A stretch of DNA of 64,000 bases. It comes from Magnolia sinica. Its lineage: Eukaryota > Streptophyta > Magnoliopsida > Magnoliales > Magnoliaceae. The position numbers and the translations under genes were made by a program. The stretch is from contig NC_080585.1 in assembly GCF_029962835.1 (NCBI RefSeq), positions 61,553,443-61,617,442 on the forward strand, read 5' to 3'. Position 1 is the stretch's first letter; each line of letters starts with the position of its first letter. Under the pieces are notes generated by a model. The model saw only the letters and a program-made list of their open reading frames with translations. It did not search any database and was not told the DNA's origin. Of the stretch, positions 11,174 to 22,853 are shown in pieces.

Positions 11174-12200
11174 CTAGGATATTTTCAATGCATCCACCTT
11201 CTCCTCTAAAGCGCGAAGGCGCTCATCATACTCAAGTGGCTGATAATCAAGATCAACCTCAAAATTATCTGATTCTAACTCATCAAATATATCTTCCATC
11301 ATGGTGTTGGTTGGTAGTGCAGCTTCTTCTTTAACTTCCTCTGCATCCCCATCCCTTTGACGAGGATTCAGCTTCAGGTTCATCTTATTTATATTTGAAT
11401 TATTGAACGGAAGAAGCGAAATAGGAGCCTTACCAGGCGGCATGACTACATTACAATTCAAAGCTAGGGTGGTCATTAAGTAAGCATATGAGATATAGCT
11501 ATGGCCCGGGTGAAGATGAAATCGAATAATAATGTAACAGATCAAAGAAGGAAGACAAATAAGAATACTTGACACAATGGAGTGAATAATACGAACCATA
11601 AATGATGTCAATTCAGCTTTGTTGCCAGATCAGGGATAGACATTTGGAAAAAAATGCGATGCAAAATCCTGTATTTGGGCAACAATTAGTTAGCCCGGAC
11701 CGCATTTCCCGCCCTCCATTCCGAGTCCATGTTACATAATTTACGGGTTAGTGTATGCTTTTCCGACTCAGACAACCTTTCGGCTAAGGTTGATATTAGA
11801 ACACCATCATCATTTACATTAACATCAAGTAAGTCCAAAATTAAGTAAGGATCGACTTTAAATGATCCTTTTCTAAAGACAATTGTGAAGGTCAATTCAT
11901 CAAGAGATACATCGTTAATGTAAGCGAACATCCCTTGCTCAATGGAGCGGTATGCTGGTCCACTCCAATTCAATATGTTCTCCCAACCTATAATGGTAAG
12001 GAGGAGAAGAATTTGAAATTGAGCAAGGTGATTTGAATTGATTGACTGCTCAACAATAACATCGCGATAGCGGAGATCCTGCACATATTCGTGAACCTCT
12101 TTAGGAGGACGAAGGGTTCACACCCTAATAGGAGTGGATCGAGAAGAGGAAGCTCTAGTAGCTTTCTTCTTAGCTCTTCCTTTCAGTGCAAGATGAAAAG
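11174..12200 (-). pseudogene. Extra 3' gene of the copia element (putative plant transposon protein type)
   Basis: Follows RNase H on the minus strand. Pieces in order: KKATRASSSRSTPIR with VHEYVQDLRYRDV (about 12200-12060), ISVDELTF-like LDELTFTIVFRKGSFKVDP, TRKLCNMDSEWRAGNAVRAN to a stop at 11686, then LLPKYRILHRIF and, after a frameshift, LTSFMVRIIHSIVSSILICLPSLICYI and an acidic tail with a short coiled segment (RALEEKVDALKIS). The pattern (Ser-rich start, basic segment, '...LHRI...', hydrophobic 'I..II') matches the unclassified frame after pol in SIRE-type elements, sometimes called env-like or Transposase_32. I cannot assign a function. A palindrome cluster lies directly upstream (12470-12545). 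Confidence 0.55.
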
Positions 12201-12469
12201 AAAGAAATGCAACAAAGAAAATAAGAATTTTAAACCCAACAGATTTTTAACTAGAAATCCTTAGAAACCACTCGAAAAGCTCAAATCAACCCAAGAATCT
12301 AGCAATATGATCCAAAGAACGCAAATATGAAAGGAAATATAAAATGGAGTACTTACCAAGCACTAATCGAAGATAGGTTCGACGAGTAGGAAAGGGGGCT
12401 GATGGAGAATAAGAGAAAATGAGAGAAAAAGTGATTTTCTCACTCATAAATGGCTCCCAACCGCGCAAC

Positions 12470-12545
12470 TCGACTGATCGAGTACATGCTCGACTCATCG
12501 AGCCACGACTAGTCGAGGACGTGCTCGACCGGTTGTGTAAGCACA
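12470..12545 (-). promoter_or_regulatory. Internal CTCGACTAGTCGAG-type cluster upstream of the extra gene
   Basis: Five near-palindromic units (tcgactgatcgagtac, ctcgactcatcgag, cgactagtcgagg, gctcgaccggttg) lie between the end of RNase H and the extra gene. They match the cluster in this element's own LTR U3. On the minus strand they are followed by CCATTTATGAGTG, a weak TATA-like site at about 12447, and by a CT-rich leader. An internal promoter for the extra gene is an inference. Confidence 0.45.
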
Positions 12546-12620
12546 AAAAATTCAAATATTTTTATTAAAAAATTATTCAAAATTATTTACAAAAAAATAA
12601 AACATGCAAACGTGATAAAC

Positions 12621-14275
12621 TCAGTTAGAATTACACATACCAATATCCATTTTCAATTTAGAAAACTTATTCCTGTCAAGTGGTTTAGTAAATATGTCCA
12701 CAAGATGATTTTCTATTTGAACGTATTCTATTGAAATGATTTTATCTTCTACTAATTCCCGAATATAATGATACTGAATGTCAATGTGTTTGGTGCGGGA
12801 ATGCTGGATGGGATTTTTAGAAATATTAATTGTGCTAGAGTTATCGCAATACAATATCATCGTATCTTGCACAATACCATAATCATTGAGCATTCTCTTC
12901 ATCAACACAAGCTGGGTACAAGCATTTCAGGCTACAATATATTTAGCCTCAGCTGGGGATAATGATACGAAACTCTGTTTCTTATTGTGTTAGGAAACTA
13001 AATAATTTCTAACATAAAAACATCCACCACTGGTAGATTTTCTATCATCTATGTTCTCAGCCTAGTCAGCATCTGTATATCCAGCTAATTGAACATTAGT
13101 ATCATGCAGATACAAGAGGCCTAGATTAGCCATACTTACGACATATCTAATAATATGCTTGACAACAATAAAATGAGATTCCTTAGGATTTGATTGATAT
13201 CTAGCACAAATACCTACATTGAATGCTCAGGTCGGCTTGCAGTTAAGTATAGCAAACTACCAATCATACTACGATAAAATCAAGGATCTACACTTTTACC
13301 TGTTGTATCCTTTAAAAGCTTAAGAGTCGTACTCATAAGAGTATCGAATTTTTTTCCATTCTCAAATCCAAATTTCTTAAACAGGTTTAAAACATACTTG
13401 GTTTGAGAAATGAAGATACCGTCTTCTAATTGTTTAACTTGTAAACCTAGAAAGTAGTTCAATTCTCCTACCATACTCATTTTGAACTTGGATTTCATCA
13501 ACTTTGTAAACTCAATGGACAGGTTAGAGCAAGTAGAACCAAAGATAATATCATCAACGTAGATTTGTACTATTAGTATGTGTTCATTGAATTTTTTTAA
13601 CAAAAAGAGTTTTATCAACACTCTTTATAACAAAATTATGATTTAATAAGAACTTAGTCAATTTCTCATACCATGCCCTGGGAGCTTGTTTCAAACCATA
13701 CAGTGCCTTTTTAAGGCAATACACATGATTAGAATGTTTAGGGTCCTCAAAACCCTTAGGTTGTTCAACATAAACCTCTTCATGTAGATCACCATTTAGA
13801 AATGCACTTTTAACATCCATTTGATAGATATTTTTTAAAATATGCAATGGATATGAATAATCTGATGGATTCAAGACGAGCTACTGGCGCAATAGTTTCA
13901 TCATAATCAACTCCTATCTGAGTGTATCCTTGTACAACCAGTCTAGCCTTGTTTCTTATTATATTCCCTAACTCATCAGATTTATTTTTGAAAATCCACT
14001 TGGTTCCAATTATATGATTATCAGATGGCCTTAGAACTAAATACTACACATCATTCCTAACAAATTGATTCAGTTCATCTTGCATGACAACTATCCAATT
14101 TTCATTAGTGAGTGCCACTTTTATGTTAGCTGGTTCGATTTGGGAAGTAAAACACACATAATTACATATTTTTTCTAGTTGTTTTTGAGTATGCACACCA
14201 GTGAGAGGGTTACCTAGTATTTCATCAGTAGGATGGTCTTTGACTGATCGTAGTTCAGTATTGATTTGACAAGAT
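12621..14275 (-). pseudogene. Copia reverse transcriptase and RNase H
   Basis: Minus-strand reading: ENWIVVMQDELNQF (start of RT), GTKWIFKNKSDELG, NKARLVVQGYTQIGVDYDET, then [22 protein letters not shown] and [20 protein letters not shown] (13874-13587). After a frameshift the catalytic YVDD lies at 13550-13561, followed by LNYFLGLQV. RNase H closes with DNSSTINISKNPIQHSRTKHIDI and HLVDIFTKPL (12908-12621). All landmarks are in normal order and the YVDD box is kept, but there are stops at about 14030, 13584 and through 12960-13280. The 5' end is separated from integrase by the nested gypsy element. Confidence 0.9.
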
Positions 14276-14280
14276 GAGGA

Positions 14281-15062
14281 TATTTTGACAAGAAAATAAA
14301 TGTGTTTGATTTAGGAGTTATCTTATTTAAACATAATAGAGAAAGAGTATTTAAAATGATCATCACACTTTATTGATACTGAGTTCATTTACATCCTTCT
14401 AATATCCCTTGATTCTAAGATAGGTTACTCAGAACAAAGGAATTATTATGAGTTTAAGTATTATAGTCAAATATTAAATTCGGTAGCATTTCGTCAGTGA
14501 TTTCAGTCATCTCCTAGCACTTAGGAGGAATATGCTCTTCTGTTGATTATTCTCTTTTAGACTTGAACAGAAGGAACTTGAAGACTTCAACCATTTCGGC
14601 AGCATAACAGCCCTTTATCTTCACAGACTGCAGGGCAGTCTAGTTGGGTGGACTCGCACAACAGATGTCGGTTGTGCGGACCCGTGTAAATCACCATAGC
14701 CTTCTCTCTCACACCTTCGATCTTCCTCCTTGCTCTGCTTCCTCTCAAAAATCTTCAATTCCTTCAAATGAAGGAGGGGAGGGGGTCTTTATAGGCCCTC
14801 GCACGTGTGGTACCTCGATTTTGGGGCCATAGAATCTGCCTTTCAGTGTTTAAGACCCTTTTGTGAAGAATCACCCTTGGAACTCATTGCGTGGACCTGC
14901 CCAACGCCTATTTTAGTTGCGCGATCCCGCGCAACGGATATCTGTTGCGTGGACCCGCGTAAACCACCCTCAAGTCACTTCATTCTTCTTTTTTTCTTCA
15001 ATTCTCTTTCTCAATTTCAATCTTCCTTTACTTCTGCCCTCCATCACTTTTATGCCTCAATA
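14281..15062 (-). repeat. 3' LTR of the PMD-bearing element
   Basis: 782 bp. Starts TATTTTGACAAG where the other LTR has TGTTTCGACAAG, and ends CCTCAATA where the other has CCTCAACA; both are simple transitions. A minus-strand TATA box lies at about 14787-14796. GTTGYGYGGACCCGYGYAA-type near-palindromes flank it at 14645-14695 and 14890-14965. Confidence 0.88.
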
Positions 15063-15110
15063 GATGCCCCCTTGATCCTTTCTTTGTTTCCCCAAAAATT
15101 AAAGAAAAAG
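15063..15110 (-). other. Polypurine tract region
   Basis: On the minus strand the sequence is purine-rich and ends AAGGGGGCATC directly before the LTR start. Expected plus-strand primer position. Confidence 0.7.
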
Positions 15111-15129
15111 GATCAAAATAATCCCCTTC

Positions 15130-15456
15130 TATAGGGTTTACATGGACCCGTGCAATGGAAAACTGCATACAGGACTTGACCATGCACCCTATAAATACTC
15201 CATCCCTTCAATCACTTTCCACATATTTGCACTGTAGCGAACCTCTGCTCCTTTGCAATTTTTTTCGCACGACGAACTTCACTTGCGCAACCCTGCGCAA
15301 CAGATCCCCGTTTGTGCAAAGCTCCTTAGCTTTTGCACCGTCTCGAGCAAAGGACTTTGGTTGCGCGGTTCTGTGTAACTAGGACTTAGTCAATTTCTTA
15401 ACTTTTCTTTGAACCTCACCTTCAACTCCCTTCAGGCCCTTAACTCCCCATCCATC
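15130..15456 (+). promoter_or_regulatory. Probable promoter and leader of the antisense PMD gene
   Basis: A TATA box (CTATAAATA, 15189-15197) reads on the plus strand, towards the PMD start at 15457, with a C-rich stretch after it (CTCCATCCCTTCAATC). The leader contains near-palindromes of the LTR's own type: TTGCGCAACCCTGCGCAACAG (in two adjoining parts, 15283-15303), TTTGTGCAAAG and TTGCGCGGTTCTGTG, with ACATGGACCCGTGCAATGG upstream. The LTR's minus-strand core is nearly the same (CCTATAAATACCCCCTCCC). The gene thus appears to have its own promoter, resembling the LTR promoter but pointing the other way. Start-site use is inferred. Confidence 0.6.
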
Positions 15457-17655
15457 ATGGCTCATTCTCCAGCTTCCTCTTCTAGAAGAAAAAACCGTTC
15501 ATCCCCTTTTGGATTGAAGCAACCTCTTCTTTATTCTTGGAATCATGTGGAGATAAATGAAGAAACCTTGGATCTTCATAACCCTTTCACCAGTAATCAA
15601 ATCATTATCCCGATCAATTTACGGCGTCACTGGTCGATTTTACATTGTGAACCCTTCGACCGGCAAAATATCTTTATCTCGGCGAATGACTAGGTCACCA
15701 GAGAGCCAAGGATACTGGGAGAAAATGAGCTTTGTCAAAGAGCAGGTCGAATTCATAAGATGAGATTTTTACGTCCACATTGTGATCCTCATCAACCTTC
15801 CCCTTTCCACTACTTTGAAATAGCTCAGCAACTCTTTTTCCTTGAGAGATTACCCTGGAGTACCGAAAAATTTATAGCCACAGTTCTACTATCTATGCGT
15901 GAGTTTTATAGTACTTGGGCTCGCGCTGTTGCTCGGAGACATTCTACCATACTGGAGCAGATTGCACTTTCTGACTCAATTATAGCCACATCAGAATACT
16001 TTCATGTAGATGCTACGATTCTCAGATGCTTTCTTAATCATTGGTCTCCAACCACCAACTCATTTCATCTTCCCTTAGGTGAAATGAGTGTCACTTCTTG
16101 AGATCTGTTTTGCATAGCAGGTCTTCCCATCATGGGTGATATCTTTGACGCATACATACCCTCTAATGAAGAGCTTGCTCTTGCCTCTGTGGGAGGAAGT
16201 ATATCCAAAATTTCTAGAACTACTCTTGAGCTTTTCAGTGCACTGGTCGCCTTCCCTCATCCGGATCGCGTCTCCTCTCTTGAATGGTTGGCCCATTTTT
16301 CTAAAAAATTGCGGTATATTCATTTCCTCTCAACTTCTTTTCTTCATAATCCCATTCTTTACATGATTTTTGCTGAGGTATTGCATCTATATTTTGACAG
16401 CTTTGCAGGTCACAATCACTCAGAACTTAAGGACATTCGTAAGAACACAGAGCATTCTGCGGAATACAGTCCTTCCTGCGAATTAGCCGCCTTCCTTGTT
16501 TACTGGCTGAGCTTGGTGATATTCCCTGATCCTGATTAAATGGATACCATTAGGCCTTCGTTCTTCATGGTCGCAGGAGCAATGGCAGAAGGCTAGAAAT
16601 ATTCGCTAGCTCTTTCAGTTCTATGTTCTCTCTATCACGCTTTTGGAGATGTTATTTATGGTTCAAAAGGTCCTGTTCCTAAAGCCTTTCCTCTCTGTGC
16701 TCCTTGGCATTTCTTCATAAGTTGGTTAGGAGTATACTTTCCTTAGACATTTGCTAATTCTTGAAGGGCATACTCGAACACTGATTGGCTTCCCCTTCAA
16801 CATTTTCAACTGAGAAATATGATTAAGGAATCAAGTGGATGGATTTTGAGAAGAATAAAAAGCAATGACCCCATTGACTTTCACCAATTTCCATTGAATG
16901 GCTATCCTGAAGACATAGATGCTATTGATGATGATTCCATCTCCTTCAGCGAACATTCCTTCCTTGTTTCCATCAGATCCAGTACTCTTCCATGGAGAGA
17001 AGGTAGCGTATTCTAGCACGAACCATACTACCCCAGTAGGTTTGCTCGCCAATTTGGCTTTGATCAAGCCGTTCTTGATACTCGTGACATTATCACAAGA
17101 GCGATGAGAAGTTATGGCATTGGGCCATATAATTGGGCCTTGATATGGAAGCAACTCTTGATCATTCAAACCAGATCACATTTCATAATTCCTGGCTACA
17201 ATTATCCGATTAGCGCTTCTTACTGGTGGATACGATGGTGGGCTCATCAGCATTACTTGGTAAACAATTATCATCCAATAGATCATGTAATGTGGATTCC
17301 TCCTCCTTGCCTTGGGGATTATCAGAAAGATCTGGGTATCGATTATTTTGAAGAAACGAGTCCTCCCCCCTTTCCAAATCAACTTAGTACAAGGATCTCT
17401 TTAGAAGATGCTATTTATGAAGCAAAGCCTGCTGATGTTTTTGAAGGATGGATAGCTTTCGGTACTTCTCTGACAAATACTCATGAATTCTCTGTAAAGA
17501 ATGACGATCCCTTACAGTTCCATTCTCCTCCGCCTTTACAGATATTGTGCAATAATTCTCCTTCATTAGAAAAGTGGAAAATGTCAGGACATCATCATCC
17601 ACCTCAGAAGGATAAGCATATTATTATCGAAGACTCGTCTCCTTCGGAAGGATAA
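15457..17655 (+). pseudogene. Plant mobile domain (PMD) protein captured by a retrotransposon
   Basis: From ATG 15457 (context atcATGg) one frame runs 732 codons to TAA 17653 without a single frameshift. It is interrupted only by in-frame stops at 15691, 16099, 16537, 16594, 16744, 16762 and 17014. Codons 182-214 read FHVDATILRCFLNHW and NSFHLPLGEMSVTS, and 216-227 DLFCIAGLPIMG. This is the PMD signature (TxTFHxPxGExTxTLxDxxxLxGLPxxG). Later, codons 521-540 give YYPSRFARQFGFDQAV, the usual 'YxPxRxARQFGxxQ' of the domain. Codons 550-650 are Trp-rich (WWIRWWAHQHY). The tail is acidic and Ser/Pro-rich. PMD proteins such as MAIN/MAIL1 act in plant gene silencing; related copies occur in transposons. 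What this copy did is unknown. Confidence 0.85.
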
Positions 17656-19647
17656 ATATATTCTGAAATATTCGACTTTAAGTTAAAAGACACCAAACAT
17701 TGAATATTTTGCTCTGACTTAATACAATTGTGGTTCTATTTTGCATATGAAATTTCATGATTCTTGTCATTATATCAAATGATTGATATGTCTTAATGTA
17801 CTTCCATTATAAGAATATATGGCCATATATTCTTATATAATCTTAGTATTGTATATATATGTTTATTTACATGCAGCAGTTTTTTAATTCCTAACTCACA
17901 TTATCGATAACATTGAAGTATTCATAGATCTCCAATTCATGACAAATTTCGAGCATACTTATCTGTGCTGTAATCTTATCATAATGTGTAATAAGGAACT
18001 AATTACAACATTTAACATTTTATGCTTGTTAGTGCGGGACTTCCTATATGATTCTTGTTTTAATTGGCGATAGTAAATTTTAATTTAGTCAGTTACACAC
18101 AGTTTAAGCTCTTGAGTAGTGGAGTCGGTCTCACGTGATGGCCTTTGTAACTCTTAGGAGTTCATTGGACTTCTCACAGCCTAGGGAGTTCACAAACCGC
18201 GATCCATCAGAGGGGCCCAGTGAAGCTACTGAGGCCGTGAACTCGGTTGGAATTATGCATAGGGTTGGCCGCAGTAACTCTTTAGAGTTCATGGGGCGCA
18301 TAAGGCGACCTTTGGGGTACCAAATCTAGGGCCGCCAGTCCGTCAATGAGTAGGTTTAAGCCCTTCCTCATGAGTTAGTACTAAAATCAAACCATAGATC
18401 TGGGGGGTCTTACGCATGGTTGGCCTATTTAAAGCTCACACTGCGACCCTCATTTTCTTCGTCTGTAAGGTCGAGCCTATTCACGAGAGGGCATTTTTTT
18501 TCCATTCCCTGTGACACTGCCGGAAAGCTATACAACGGCGTGGGGGTTACGCGTGACTGGCCATTTGAGGACTTTTGGCCTTTTTAGACTTTTAGTCATT
18601 GGCTTCGTCAGCTACCCGCATGGGTATGCGTACGATGGCCTTCACGGGCTTTTTAGGACCACTGGCTTCTCACCGCTGCTCGAATGGCGATCTTGATAGG
18701 CCTTATGAGCTATTGGCCATTGGCTTGATTAGGCTGCCATAAAATGTCTTAGAAGACAATGATAGATATGATTAGTTGTGAGAATGATAGACATCTCTGT
18801 CTGAAATTGATACATCATCACTTCTGCTGATATCTTCGATTATACCCATCCATCCGTTTGTGTTGTTCATAATATACCAGCTTGGTGACAGTGTCAATTT
18901 TAGACAGAATTTTGTAGGGCTCGCTTGATGATGGTGATGTTCACTTTGATATGCTCACAAATTTCTTCTTTATTCATTCATCAGATGATACATGGCCATG
19001 ATCTATTCTTGCCCCCTTTTGATTCAGAATCATTATTCTGATGATATTCTGGATCAAAATTAGTAGTGTCTTCAGGAACGATATCTTTTGATAAAGCAAG
19101 CATTGATCGATATACGATTCTATTTGACTTATTGGAATATACTTCTTTTATGATGTATAGCCTGTCCTTTTAGACTTGAATTTGCCCTTTGATATGATTG
19201 CGATTACTGTTGGGCGGTTAAGTATTTCTTATCGAACAAATCCAACTCTTCCAGGCTTATCTTCACATTTTTATCATCTCAGTATATTTGAATTAGGATC
19301 CATGATTATTTCGAACTGCTGTACTGATGTTACTTTTATTTCAATCAGGATCCATGATTAGGCGCCATAGGATCAATGTGCCGCTCTCAGTATATTTGAC
19401 CCCTTGATAAATTCGACCTATATCAACTTATTCACTGCTTCTTCTATCAGGGGAACCGAGTTCGTGCGGAATTGCCTTTGCGTTTGTTTAATCAACTCTT
19501 TCTCCTTAGAGACATTGAAGCAATGCATTGGTGTAGAAGATTACGTGACTGTAATCATATTTATTGATGAGTCTACCCCCAGTCCTTGAAATTTTCTTCG
19601 CTTATCCTGACTGATCCCAGTAGAGATTTGGATTCCCTTCCCATGAT
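17656..19647. other. Non-coding region between PMD gene and protease
   Basis: About 2 kb where pol would be expected; I see no RT, RNase H or integrase motif on either strand. About 18120-18480 is homologous to 4430-4800 in inverted orientation. Just after the protease, at about 19560-19620, the minus strand reads KKISRTGG and, in another frame, FQGLGVD, which could be a decayed glycine-rich (G-patch-like) segment. The rest is AT-rich and unassigned. Confidence 0.5.
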
Positions 19648-20830
19648 TTAAGCCGGTGGGTTCTTCATGATCGAAACCCATGTTTTCATAATCTTCTTAC
19701 ATGCCTGACTATATTTTTTAAAATCATGTGGCGTCAGCCTACCATCGTATACATTATTCTCGATTTCTTCTCTTGTCTTTGCTTCTTCTGAAACATAAAA
19801 TTCTATTGGTTCAGGGTATTTTATGCTTGCCTCAACCTGAAATCTCCCTGGAGCAGCCAAAAATGGTTTATTCCTTTCAACATATGGCAGTGGCATTGTG
19901 TAATTAGACTATAAAATTTTCAACTGTTCGGATGACAATAAGGTTAATGGCGGTTGCCCTGGTTGCCTCAGATGTGTCGGCACAAAGTAGAATTTCTTCT
20001 TTGCTTCTGCAGTTTTGAATGATTCTGCCCTTTCTGTTTTTTCTTTAATCACATTCACTTGAATGTCCTTTAGGACCTTGCTTTCATCGTTCTTTCTCTC
20101 CTCTATAATAAATCCTTTATAGTAACTGGCGTCTAAAAAGAAGGATTCGGCCTCTGTATAAGGCTTTGTGTCAGCCATTACTTTATGTTGTATTTCGTCT
20201 TTACAGTATTTGAAGCATTGATACAGAGTAGAGGGTATAATGCTATACTGATGTATCCATGGCCTTCCTAGGAGAAAATTGTATGTTGTTACTGCATTTA
20301 TAACATGACACATGACATCAGTAGTCAATTCTCCTATATCCAGTGCTACCGTAATCTTACCAAGTGCGCGTTGCCCATCTTGATTAAAGCCCTATATCTT
20401 CATTCCACTAGGACATAGATCTAAACGACGGTAATCCAATTTACTAAACATCGAGATTGGCAAGGGGTTCACCATAGACCCATTGTCTATCATGATCTGC
20501 TTGACTTTCTTCCCACGGATATGACCTTCTATCATCAACAGCCTATTATGCTCTGCTTCGCAGATCAAATCGTCATTAGAGAAGGAAACGACTGGCAGAC
20601 AGTTTTCTTATTCATCGTGTTCTTCATGCTCTAATTCTGCCAGTAAATTTTCTCTAATGTCATGATCGGAAGTGCATGGTAAATACTTAATCGAGCCGGT
20701 ATACCCTTCAAATGACTCACTACATCATAAGTCACTTTTGCCACTTCGCTCTTCTTTTCTTTTCCGCCATCATTATTCTGCTTTTCAATGACTTCTTTCC
20801 CAGTAATTTCTGGGTTCTGCTTCACAGGAC
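19648..20830 (-). pseudogene. Aspartic protease region of the PMD-bearing element
   Basis: Minus-strand reading gives RLLMIEGHIRGKKVKQ, then IDNGSMVNPLPISMFSKLD near 20450-20510, which is the retropepsin active-site segment (D-[GN]-G-S in this group), then GKITVALDIGEL, and after ATG 20328 the hallmark YNFLLGRPWIHQYSIIPSTL. The frame stays open to 19909, then stops; a second stretch (19896-19648) continues with PEPIEFYVSEEA and LTPHDFKKY. The protease would cut the gag polyprotein. Stops and at least one frameshift lie between blocks. Upstream, 20825-20631 reads DVVSHLKGIPARLSIYHAL. Confidence 0.78.
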
Positions 20831-22853
20831 TTGTTATCTTCTTACCCGATCATAATGTAATCACTGCTACCTTCTTTGGCATTTTACAATCTCCCTTCTT
20901 ATTCGCATCTCGAGCTTTTCCTCGGATTGTAACCACATTCACCGTCGCAATGGTATCCCTTTCCTTTTCTTTACCAAGTACTATTTCACCCCTATCTATC
21001 ATCCTCTGTAGTATATATTTCAGTGTATAGCAATTCTCTGTTGGATGTCCCACCAAGCGGTGATAGTGGCAAAAATCTCTTTCCTTGGTTTTTGTCACAT
21101 CCTCAGTGCGTTTGGGCTCTAGTAATTCTATCGTGCCAGCTTTTAACAGTTGTTTCATCGTGGGGACGACATCTTCCTTGTCAAACATAAATCCCTCATG
21201 AGAATTGAGCATCTTGGGTCTTTTTCCACTACATCAATTCCTTGACTAGCCCCATTCTTCTCTTCTGTCTGGCCTCTTTTCCCTCGAATCCCTTGTATCT
21301 TTGCCTCTTTTATCACGATCGATAGCATTCACGGCCGTTCTACTGGATACGCTCCTAGTTGTCTCATGGTGGAATGCTGACATCTTACGAGTCATCAATT
21401 CCAAAGCGTGAGCTTTAGTAGCCAGGTCGCGAAAAGTTCTGATATCGGCGCTGGTGAGCCCAAACGCGATTCCCGTCCCCATAGAATTCAGACACATTTT
21501 GACCTGCTCTTTTTCTTCCGGTAACTACCTGCATGAGGCTCCTAATGTTTTCCATCTTTCTATAAACTTTTCTACAGGTCCTCCTTCCCTCTGCCGTGCA
21601 GAAGCTAACTCCGTAATACTGACATCGCGCTCTGAAGAGAAAAAGTTTGACATGAAAACCTCTTGCATTTGTTCCCAAGTATGTATCGATCCTGGTGCCA
21701 AACTGGAATACCATCGAAATGCTTTATATGTTAGTGACTACCTGAATAATCGTAAGCGATACTGTGGTATTGTAGAAAAATTTCCCATGCAAGTGATGGA
21801 ATGCATTAAATGTTCCTCTGGAGATCCTTGCCCATTAAACTTTTAAAAATCTGGATGCTTGAAATTGGTTGGAAAGGGGATATCTTCTACCTCCCTTGGA
21901 TACGACGTTTGATACCTAAAACGGCCAGGATTGTCGCGTTCTCTTTCTACTCTGACAGCTTCCTCAAAAACTTGTCTCACCTCATCTTATGTCACGGTTC
22001 TTACTACTAGAATGGACCCCAGTGACCCTGCCCCCTGTGGTTGGAGGCCGTTAGGCTTGTTTTCTTGTCCATTCATTATACTCTGGGGGACAGTCATCCG
22101 GGCTATACTATGTGCAAGGGTTGATGGGGTTTCTCTGAGGCTTCTGCATTCTTCCATTAATGCGCTTTAGGCTTCTGCCATTTCATTGATATGATCCTCC
22201 ATGGTTGCTCTACATTCTGGGTTTATCCCAGCCATATATACTGCGGCTTCTCCACTCTTTGATGAAGCAGTAGTTGGAGTAGAGCAAGAATATGCCGACG
22301 TAATGGGACTTACAAAGAGGGGAGAGAATGGGGTTTCATCGGACTTTTCTATGCTCCCAACATCATCAATCGATTGGGGCGATACTAGTACTGGTGAACT
22401 CATCTGGGGTGGGACAGACATTGGTGAACTGACTACCAGCGCTTTTCCTTTTTGCTCCCTTGTCCATTTGACTCTCAGGTCACTCAAAGCCGGGAAGTCA
22501 CGCGCTGTCAATTGCGGGGTTATTCATTTGGGATATATCGCTGGAGGAGCGAGTTCGGGATTCCTTTTGACTGCATTATGTGTTATCGGCCCTCTGACTC
22601 TTAGCGAAGTCTGATTCATTCTAGAGCTTCTTGCATTTCGTGCTCTCGTCCTGCGGGATGTTACAATAGTCCAGCCTTCATCGCCCCCCAATGGTTGAGG
22701 CGAAGTAGATATAACCCCAGTTGTTGCCCAAGTCATGCTGTTTCCACTTGTAGGGATTTGAGTCATGTGCTTCGGGATTCGATCCGGTGTGTATTCTATC
22801 ACGAACCCGGTTGGAGTGAATTGGAAGTTCACTTTTCTTATGGGAGTTGCCAT
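20831..22853 (-). pseudogene. gag of the PMD-bearing element
   Basis: Pieces on the minus strand, in order: an N-terminal region from ATG 22853 (MATPIRKVNFQFTPTGF) with a Ser/Pro-rich segment; MEDHINEMAEA with LMEECRSLRET; PDFKFNGQGSPEEHLMH-like and YKAFRWYSSLAPGSIHTWEQM with FMSNFFSSERDVSITEL and RQREGGPVEKFIERW (about 21880-21540), the retrotransposon gag core (PF03732); then MCLNSMGTGIAFGL with FRDLATKAHALEL (21497 down); a basic linker; and CHYHRLVGHPTENCYTLK near 21050-21105, a zinc-finger-like Cys/His motif. Several stops and frameshifts. Gag carries the capsid and RNA-binding functions. Confidence 0.82.

Noticed and set aside
11174-11611. Calling the extra copia gene an envelope protein
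   Set aside because: A hydrophobic stretch is visible but there is no clear signal peptide, cleavage site or fusion peptide; the env label for SIRE-type elements is itself uncertain.
22201-22614. 137-codon plus-strand frame in the PMD element
   Set aside because: It is antisense to the gag N-terminal region and shows no known pattern; overlapping gag explains its openness.
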